From positions 1 through 64,000 of the forward strand of contig CADCGB010000012.1 of NCBI GenBank assembly GCA_902800815.1: a DNA stretch of 64,000 nucleotides. Reading direction: 5' to 3'. Positions within the stretch are counted from its first letter, which is position 1; every line of letters starts with the position of its first letter. Positions 59,169 through 64,000 of the stretch are shown here, piece after piece. The DNA comes from Fibrobacter succinogenes (GTDB lineage: Bacteria > Fibrobacterota > Fibrobacteria > Fibrobacterales > Fibrobacteraceae). The position numbers and the translations under genes were made by a program. Under the pieces are notes generated by a model that saw nothing but the letters and a program-made list of their open reading frames with translations, ran no database searches and was not told the origin of the DNA.

Positions 59169-61082
59169 ATGAATATCGCGGCGTTTTTCAAGGCAAAAAA
59201 AAATTATGCATCAACCTGTTGCTATTTTGCCATCTTTTTAGGGGTTTTGTCAACAGTTGTTACCAAAACGCAGGCTCAAGAGTTCAACATGAACGCGATG
59301 GAGCCCCCCGAGGCGTCGATGGCGTTCTCCGAAGGCAAGCTTTCTAGCAAGTCCGAGGTCACTGTCGATATCGTTGTTCCCGAAAACTGGCACGTAAACG
59401 CGAACGTCGCCGCCGACGAATTCCTGAAACCCTCGTCCATCGAGATTGCCGCACGCGGAATCGAGTTCGGCGAACCCAAGTGGCCCGAACCCATCAAGGA
59501 ATACAACGAAGTTCTCGAATTCGAGAACCTCGTGTTCAAGGGACACTTCCAGATCAAGATTCCCGTGAAGGCCGTAGCGGACGGCTACGACAGCCTTACC
59601 ACCAACGCCACCTTCCACTACCAGGCATGCGACAACTCCATCTGCCTTGCACCCGCAAGCGTGGATATCCGCATCGGCAACAAGGCGGGCGGCATAAACA
59701 CTTTAAAAAAAAACGATGAAGGCAACGGGGCGCCGGGACTAAACGGCACCGCAGGAGATGCGCAGGCATTAAACGGTGCCGCAGGCAGCGACGGCCCTGC
59801 GGGTAACGACGGCAACTCGGGTAAGGAAGGTGCCGCCGCCGTGGCGCTCCTGCTGTTCTTCGCGTTCGTTGGCGGAATAATCCTGAACCTCATGCCGTGT
59901 GTGCTGCCGGTTCTCTCACTCAAACTGTTCAGCCTCATCAAGCAGGCGGGGCAGTCCCGAAGCAGGCTCGTCGCCCTCGGGATTTCCACGACCGCAGGCA
60001 TCCTCGCAAGTTTCTGGACACTCGCCGGAATCGTAGCCGCCATCAAGGCCGGCGGCGGCGCAGCAGGCTGGGGAATGCAGTTCCAGAGTGCAGGGTTTAT
60101 CGCCTTCATGGTCGTCATCCTCACCGCATTCGCGATGAGTTTCCTCGGGGTGTTCGAAGTCTGGCTCCCGGGTAGCGCCACCACAAAGATGGATGCCGCG
60201 GGCCACAAGGCGGGGCTTATCGGAGCGTTCTTCACCGGAGCGCTGCTCGTGCTCCTGAGCACGCCGTGCTCCGCGCCCTTCCTCGGGACTGCGATGGGCT
60301 TTGCGTTTACCGCATCGACACCCGTACTCTTTTTGTTCTTTACCGCCGCAGGGCTCGGGCTTGCGCTCCCCTACCTGGTGGTGTGCGCCTTCCCCGCCGT
60401 GCTGAAGGTATTCCCCAAGCCGGGTAAGTGGATGGTCACGCTCCAGAAGGCGATGGGCGTGCTACTGCTCGCCACCGTCGCATGGCTCCTGTGGATCGTG
60501 AACCAGCAGGCAGGCGACATGGGCGTAGCACTCTTCCTGGGCATTGTCCTTGTGAGCGGAGTATTCAGTTTCATCATCGGGAAATTCGCCCCTCCGGGAG
60601 TCGCGTTCGCGCGCGAAGCGGGCGCATTTGCGGTTGCCGTGATTATCCTTGCCGGCGGCTGGTTCGCCTTCGCCGCGCCGCAATACGGAAAGATTCTGGA
60701 CGAGCGGTTCAATGCCCGCATGGCCCAGCAGGTGCTCGAAGGCGGGTGGTACCGCTACTCCCCGGAACTTGTCGCCGAGTTTGCGAAGGCCGGCAGGACC
60801 ATCTTCATAGACGCGACCGCCGACTGGTGCCTTACCTGCAAGGCGAACGAAGCCGCAGTGCTCGACCAGGAGGATTTCCGGAAGGCCATGGACAGCGCGG
60901 GAGTCATACGCATGAAGGCCGACTGGACCCGCGAAACGCCCGAAGTGAACGAACTGCTATACAGCATGGGAAAGTCGGGCGTACCCGCATACGCAATCTA
61001 CCCGAAGGGCGACAAGAGCAGGCAGGTCGTATTGCCCGAACTCTTGACTACCGGACTGATTCTCGAGGCAATCGGCAAGTAA
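59169..61082 (+). CDS. dsbD: Thiol:disulfide interchange protein DsbD with a collagen-like Gly-rich linker
   Basis: 637 residues from ATG 59169; a GTG at 59124 in frame is less likely. The N-terminal membrane segment ends TQAQ. The DsbD alpha domain has paired Cys 154 and 159 (YQACDNSICLAP). Residues 185-222 are a Gly-rich stretch with Gly-X-Y-like triplets (GAPGLNGTAGDA, GSDGPAGNDGNSG), unusual in DsbD. The CcdA-type membrane domain follows with Cys 244 (LMPCVLPVLS) and Cys 367 (STPCSAPFLG), both conserved. The C-terminal thioredoxin domain has DWCLTCKANE, Cys 554 and 557. Role: passes electrons from cytoplasmic thioredoxin to periplasmic disulphide isomerases. Divergent from the ECF sigma gene. 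Confidence 0.93.
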   Translation: MNIAAFFKAKKNYASTCCYFAIFLGVLSTVVTKTQAQEFNMNAMEPPEASMAFSEGKLSSKSEVTVDIVVPENWHVNANVAADEFLKPSSIEIAARGIEFGEPKWPEPIKEYNEVLEFENLVFKGHFQIKIPVKAVADGYDSLTTNATFHYQACDNSICLAPASVDIRIGNKAGGINTLKKNDEGNGAPGLNGTAGDAQALNGAAGSDGPAGNDGNSGKEGAAAVALLLFFAFVGGIILNLMPCVLPVLSLKLFSLIKQAGQSRSRLVALGISTTAGILASFWTLAGIVAAIKAGGGAAGWGMQFQSAGFIAFMVVILTAFAMSFLGVFEVWLPGSATTKMDAAGHKAGLIGAFFTGALLVLLSTPCSAPFLGTAMGFAFTASTPVLFLFFTAAGLGLALPYLVVCAFPAVLKVFPKPGKWMVTLQKAMGVLLLATVAWLLWIVNQQAGDMGVALFLGIVLVSGVFSFIIGKFAPPGVAFAREAGAFAVAVIILAGGWFAFAAPQYGKILDERFNARMAQQVLEGGWYRYSPELVAEFAKAGRTIFIDATADWCLTCKANEAAVLDQEDFRKAMDSAGVIRMKADWTRETPEVNELLYSMGKSGVPAYAIYPKGDKSRQVVLPELLTTGLILEAIGK

Positions 61083-61176
61083 TGAGACAAGGGAGGGACT
61101 CGTACGACGGCCCCTCCCTAAGACCCTCCCGACACGCACATATTTGCCCAATCTCAATTACTTACTTAGGGCATGG

Positions 61177-62868
61177 TCAATTATGTGCATGCGCTTTCGC
61201 ACCGTTCATTCTATAGCGCTTTTCGCCGTCACGGATAATCATGCTGTTACGCTCCCTCTGTACGAAGGGGGCGTTTTGCTTTTGGGCTGCGCCTGAAGGA
61301 AATGCACGTGGAATAACCGCCGTCTTCACGCTTTCATCGAAATAAATCTTACCTAAATAAACGGCAGGTTGCTCTCCACCACAGGAGCCTATACCCGAAG
61401 GCACGCGGTTTGCAAATTCAACTTCGCCAATCTTCAAATACACCTGATAACGAGTCTTATCACTCCCCTTTATCTTGGCACTAATTTCAAGCTCGTTATT
61501 TCCGTCAAATGTCATCACGGTATCACCGCCCGCAATAGAAATGGTTCGGCTATGGATGTCGCGGGAATCGATATCCGACAAATTATAATACGTCGGCATA
61601 GGGCACATATCCAAATCGCTCCCTTCCAGGTCCTCTAAAATGGCGAGCCTTACCGGAGCCTTCCATGTCAGGTTTCCAAAGCCCACGTTCTGGATGCGCA
61701 ACTTCGCACGTAAAATTCCGTCACTTCCCACCGTATCGCTCAGCCACGATTCGCGCAGCACAAAGCGGTAGCCCAGGTGGTCGTTGATGTACTTGAATCC
61801 CGAAAGCGAATCAACACGCGCCGGATCATAGTCGAAATCCTTCTGCGTGAAGGGCGTTTTTTTCCAGCTGTCAATCAGGTTGTTGTTCCACTGGATATTC
61901 AAGTAGCTTGTATGCGTGCGGAAGCCCTCGTACGCGAGGAATTCCGGCGTGTTGATGACCTGGTAATTCTCTGCCGTCGTAAGCGCTTCGCCACCGTAAG
62001 GCGTGTTGATGCCGTACTTCTCGAGCCAAGCAACGCCTTCTTCACGGCAAATAGAAGTATTGCAGTCGGCGCCCCAGGTGCCGTAATCGTACTGCGTTCC
62101 CAGATAACCGTCGTTGAACATTCCCACGCGGTACATGGTGTCACCCTTCGCCTTCGCGATTTCTTCGAACTTCTCGCCGCCGACATAGAAATCCTTACCC
62201 CAGTTGTCAAAGCCAAGCACCTTCGCCGAGTAGTTTCCCGTGCGCGTAAGGATTTTCAGTTCGGGTGGTGTGCTACGAAGCATCAGGTTCGTCGCCTCGG
62301 CCACGCGGTCGTATGTAATATTCGTGTCGCTGTGCATCTCGCCATAGGCACCATGCATGCCCATCTCTAGCGCCACGATTACATCGGTATTCTTCGAAAG
62401 TACGGGAGCGAGTTGTTCCACATGGCGCAACACCCACTTATGATCCGGAGTCACATTACTGCGACCGTTATACCACGGGTCGTAACAGATGCGTACAATA
62501 GCATGTGTACCATTTTCACGAATGTTGTCGAATGTCTGCTGCAATACGTTCAGCGCATCTTCCGTAAGGTCCTGACTCACGCCGCGCGTCGTATCCCGCT
62601 TTCCGCCCGTCGTATCAATCCCGAGCCAGGCATTGCTGCTGAATTCCGAAATCTCCGCACGCAAGTGAAGAAGTTTCGCCCACGGCTTTTCAATCGGCTT
62701 GCCACCCGAAGGCTTGAGATGCAGCACCTGCGGCGTATAGAACCCGCGGTCATAATTACCGAGAGTCAACATCGCATCCGTCGTATCGACATTCTGCTTC
62801 ACGAGGCCAGCCGCAAAAGCCGGCACCTGCAAAAACACCGCCAAACCAATCAAAGTAATCCATTTCAT
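61177..62868 (-). CDS. Secreted DUF4874/DUF4832-type protein
   Basis: 563 residues. The strong SD GAGGAGG lies 7 bases before the ATG. The signal peptide ends VPAFA. A TIM-barrel-like first half contains NYDRGFYTPQVLHL, HAIVRICYDPWYNG, VALEMGMHGAYGEMHSDTN and VGMFNDGYLGT, the DUF4874/DUF4832 pattern. The second half is a beta-sandwich (FVLRESWLSDTVGSDG, LRIQNVGFGNLTWKAPVRLAIL). Proteins of this type occur with carbohydrate-active enzymes, but the activity is unknown; Glu and Asp in the EMGMHG and NDG segments could be catalytic. It lies downstream of a GH9 gene with a terminator between, so it is separately transcribed. Confidence 0.75.
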   Translation of the reverse strand: MKWITLIGLAVFLQVPAFAAGLVKQNVDTTDAMLTLGNYDRGFYTPQVLHLKPSGGKPIEKPWAKLLHLRAEISEFSSNAWLGIDTTGGKRDTTRGVSQDLTEDALNVLQQTFDNIRENGTHAIVRICYDPWYNGRSNVTPDHKWVLRHVEQLAPVLSKNTDVIVALEMGMHGAYGEMHSDTNITYDRVAEATNLMLRSTPPELKILTRTGNYSAKVLGFDNWGKDFYVGGEKFEEIAKAKGDTMYRVGMFNDGYLGTQYDYGTWGADCNTSICREEGVAWLEKYGINTPYGGEALTTAENYQVINTPEFLAYEGFRTHTSYLNIQWNNNLIDSWKKTPFTQKDFDYDPARVDSLSGFKYINDHLGYRFVLRESWLSDTVGSDGILRAKLRIQNVGFGNLTWKAPVRLAILEDLEGSDLDMCPMPTYYNLSDIDSRDIHSRTISIAGGDTVMTFDGNNELEISAKIKGSDKTRYQVYLKIGEVEFANRVPSGIGSCGGEQPAVYLGKIYFDESVKTAVIPRAFPSGAAQKQNAPFVQRERNSMIIRDGEKRYRMNGAKAHAHN

Positions 62869-62885
62869 AGTATTTCCTCCTCACT

Positions 62886-62917
62886 AAAAAACGGATACGG
62901 CATCAAGCCATATCCGT
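62886..62917 (-). terminator. Terminator of the GH9 gene
   Basis: An 11-bp stem with one mismatch (ACGGATACGGC at 62891-62901, GCCATATCCGT at 62907-62917, loop ATCAA) is followed on the minus strand by six T (complement of 62886-62891). It lies just ahead of the next gene's SD. Confidence 0.85.
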
Positions 62918-62981
62918 AATATATATCTTTTTTTCGCATCAGGGTCCCGGATGCCACGCATCTAGGACAATGCAGCGCAAT

Positions 62982-64000
62982 TTACTTACTGTAAATCGCC
63001 TCGAGCGCGGCGGCCAGGTACGCAAGCGGTGCGTTCCAATTAATGGCCACCTCGTTCGTCGCATAACTGCAGCGGTCATCGATGTAGGCGAGCGCCGGCT
63101 TGTCGGCGGCGGCATAGTTCGGGCACTTCCAGGGTTCCTTGCCGTCCAGGTTAATGTCCTGCTTGCCCAGGTGCGGGCCGCCCACGAGCATGCCCGGCAC
63201 CGGATCGTCCACTAGGTCAGATTCGCTCGGGCGGTGGTGCGGGTTGCGCGGGCTCCTGTAGCCGAATCCCGTCACGTACGTAATGTCCTGTGGGTTCTTG
63301 CCCAGCAGGTAATCAAGGCACTGCTGTGCGCCATCCAGGTAACTCTTGTCGCCGGTAAGCAGGTAGGCATGCACCAGCACCATGCCGTTGTTCGCCATCG
63401 CGCTGTTGCTACCCCAATTCCAGCTCCACGGGAAAGCGGGCAGGCGGTAGGCGCTCGTGTCGCCCACGGCACGCAGGTTGTTCGCCTCGTTCATCACGGT
63501 CTTCTTCGCAGCGGCAACCAGGTCCTTGTCAAAGTCGGCGGAATCGAGCGCCACGCGGAATGCGGCAAGCATGTTCACGTCGCCCCACCAGGCGCCATTT
63601 GCCGTAAACGGATTGCCCTTCAAGTCCTTCAGGTAACCGGCGGCAGCCTTGTCGCCCTTCGCGCCGGCAACAGCCTTCGCGCGGTAGAGTTCTGCTGCAG
63701 CCCAGCGGAACTCGTCCTTGCCGTTCTCGTCACCGGGCACGTAGCCACCCGTCTGCACGTCATCGGGCTGCTTGTAAATCGCCTTCGGGTTCTTCTTCGC
63801 CCAGGCATATGCGCTTTCTGCCGCCTTGAGCATCTTGTCGGCATAAGCCTTGTCGATGTTCCTGTAGACAACGCTCGCCTGCGCCATCACGGCGGCAAAG
63901 TCAAGCGAAGCGGGCATGTTCTTGATAATCGCATAGCGCGGAGCCACGTCATCTTCGGGCAGCACGCTCCCGCCAAACTTCAAGGTCGTCACCTTGTGGT
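62982..64000 (-). CDS. Glycoside hydrolase family 9 endoglucanase, truncated at the window edge
   Basis: Only the C-terminal part (about 339 residues) is present; the reading frame runs off the edge at 64000, so the start and any upstream domains lie outside. GH9 signatures: HKVTTLKFGGSVLPEDD...RY at the visible beginning, SLDFAAVMAQAS, WNWGSNSAMANNG, GFGYRSPRNPHHRPS (substrate-binding His), then DRCSYATNEVAINWNAPLAYLAAAL, containing the catalytic-acid Glu. It ends EAIYSK without any sorting-like tail, unlike the GH5 and GH8 enzymes. Role: endo- or processive hydrolysis of cellulose. Confidence 0.93.
   Translation of the reverse strand, partial: HKVTTLKFGGSVLPEDDVAPRYAIIKNMPASLDFAAVMAQASVVYRNIDKAYADKMLKAAESAYAWAKKNPKAIYKQPDDVQTGGYVPGDENGKDEFRWAAAELYRAKAVAGAKGDKAAAGYLKDLKGNPFTANGAWWGDVNMLAAFRVALDSADFDKDLVAAAKKTVMNEANNLRAVGDTSAYRLPAFPWSWNWGSNSAMANNGMVLVHAYLLTGDKSYLDGAQQCLDYLLGKNPQDITYVTGFGYRSPRNPHHRPSESDLVDDPVPGMLVGGPHLGKQDINLDGKEPWKCPNYAAADKPALAYIDDRCSYATNEVAINWNAPLAYLAAALEAIYSK

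Noticed and set aside
1-64000. Search for tRNA, rRNA, insertion sequences, phage genes and CRISPR
   Set aside because: No cloverleaf, rRNA segment, transposase, integrase or repeat-spacer pattern was seen by eye; a tRNAscan and IS search would be needed to exclude short or degenerate examples.

Overview
The window reads as a chromosomal segment of a Fibrobacter-type bacterium (phylum Fibrobacterota). The evidence is: repeated Fib_succ_major-type domains with the GMTWMAENLNY motif; many lipoproteins with Ser-rich linkers after the lipobox; secreted GH5, GH8 and GH9 enzymes; C-terminal sorting-like domains resembling type IX secretion tails; lpxA and many outer-membrane beta-barrels (Gram-negative envelope). 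The species cannot be fixed from sequence alone. Most genes look moderately GC-rich by eye. The AbiE remnant (1-1030) and the leucine-rich-repeat region (10.5-13.7 kb) look more AT-rich.

Layout. 1-1030: a decayed AbiE toxin-antitoxin pair. 1.1-7.3 kb: leuS, a Cys-rich lipoprotein and two paralogous small beta-barrels. 7.4-13.7 kb: a membrane aminopropyltransferase-like protein, a 19-unit DUF285/BspA repeat protein, a membrane protein and an unannotated 22-residue ORF. 13.8-17.6 kb: a tightly overlapping operon FKBP - DUF1538 membrane protein - P-II-like - P-II-like. 17.6-25.7 kb: a PorV-like barrel interrupted by a beta-propeller, a four-domain Fib_succ_major lipoprotein and a secreted HEGIH protein. 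25.7-30.1 kb: prmA and a B12 uptake operon (cobalamin riboswitch - BtuB-like receptor - beta-propeller lipoprotein, a BtuG-like candidate). 30.1-33.7 kb: a Fic protein lacking its catalytic His, an RhlE-like helicase and a BatD-like protein. 33.8-52.7 kb: a polysaccharide-degradation region. It holds GH8 lipoprotein, CBM-like secreted protein, secreted GH8, secreted GH5, a repeat-filled intergenic region, then a six-gene operon on the minus strand (CBM-like protein, three related large beta-barrels, Ser-rich lipoprotein, GH18-fold protein with a substituted catalytic Glu). A lipoprotein GH5 is divergent from that operon. 52.7-64 kb: lpxA, GT2, a tRNA nucleotidyltransferase-type protein, lipoprotein, propeller protein, ECF sigma, DsbD with a collagen-like linker, DUF4874/DUF4832 protein and a truncated GH9.

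How they fit together. The cellulase-type enzymes and the six-gene barrel operon probably form one glucan capture and hydrolysis locus. The barrels share an SPLT...EPxxFA signature, and the divergent promoter region holds a repeated ATGTACCCAAA element spaced 20 bp apart. This six-gene operon is the best candidate here for an undescribed system: a possible Fibrobacter counterpart to SusCD-type glycan capture, with a probably non-catalytic GH18 as the binding subunit. Other notable items are the BtuG-like arrangement under riboswitch control, the FKBP/DUF1538/P-II operon, and a recurring TATATTTG/TATCTTTT element just upstream of many start codons that resembles the Bacteroidota -7 box.

All functional calls come from reading motifs by eye; no database search was run. 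No tRNA, rRNA, CRISPR array or insertion sequence was seen.
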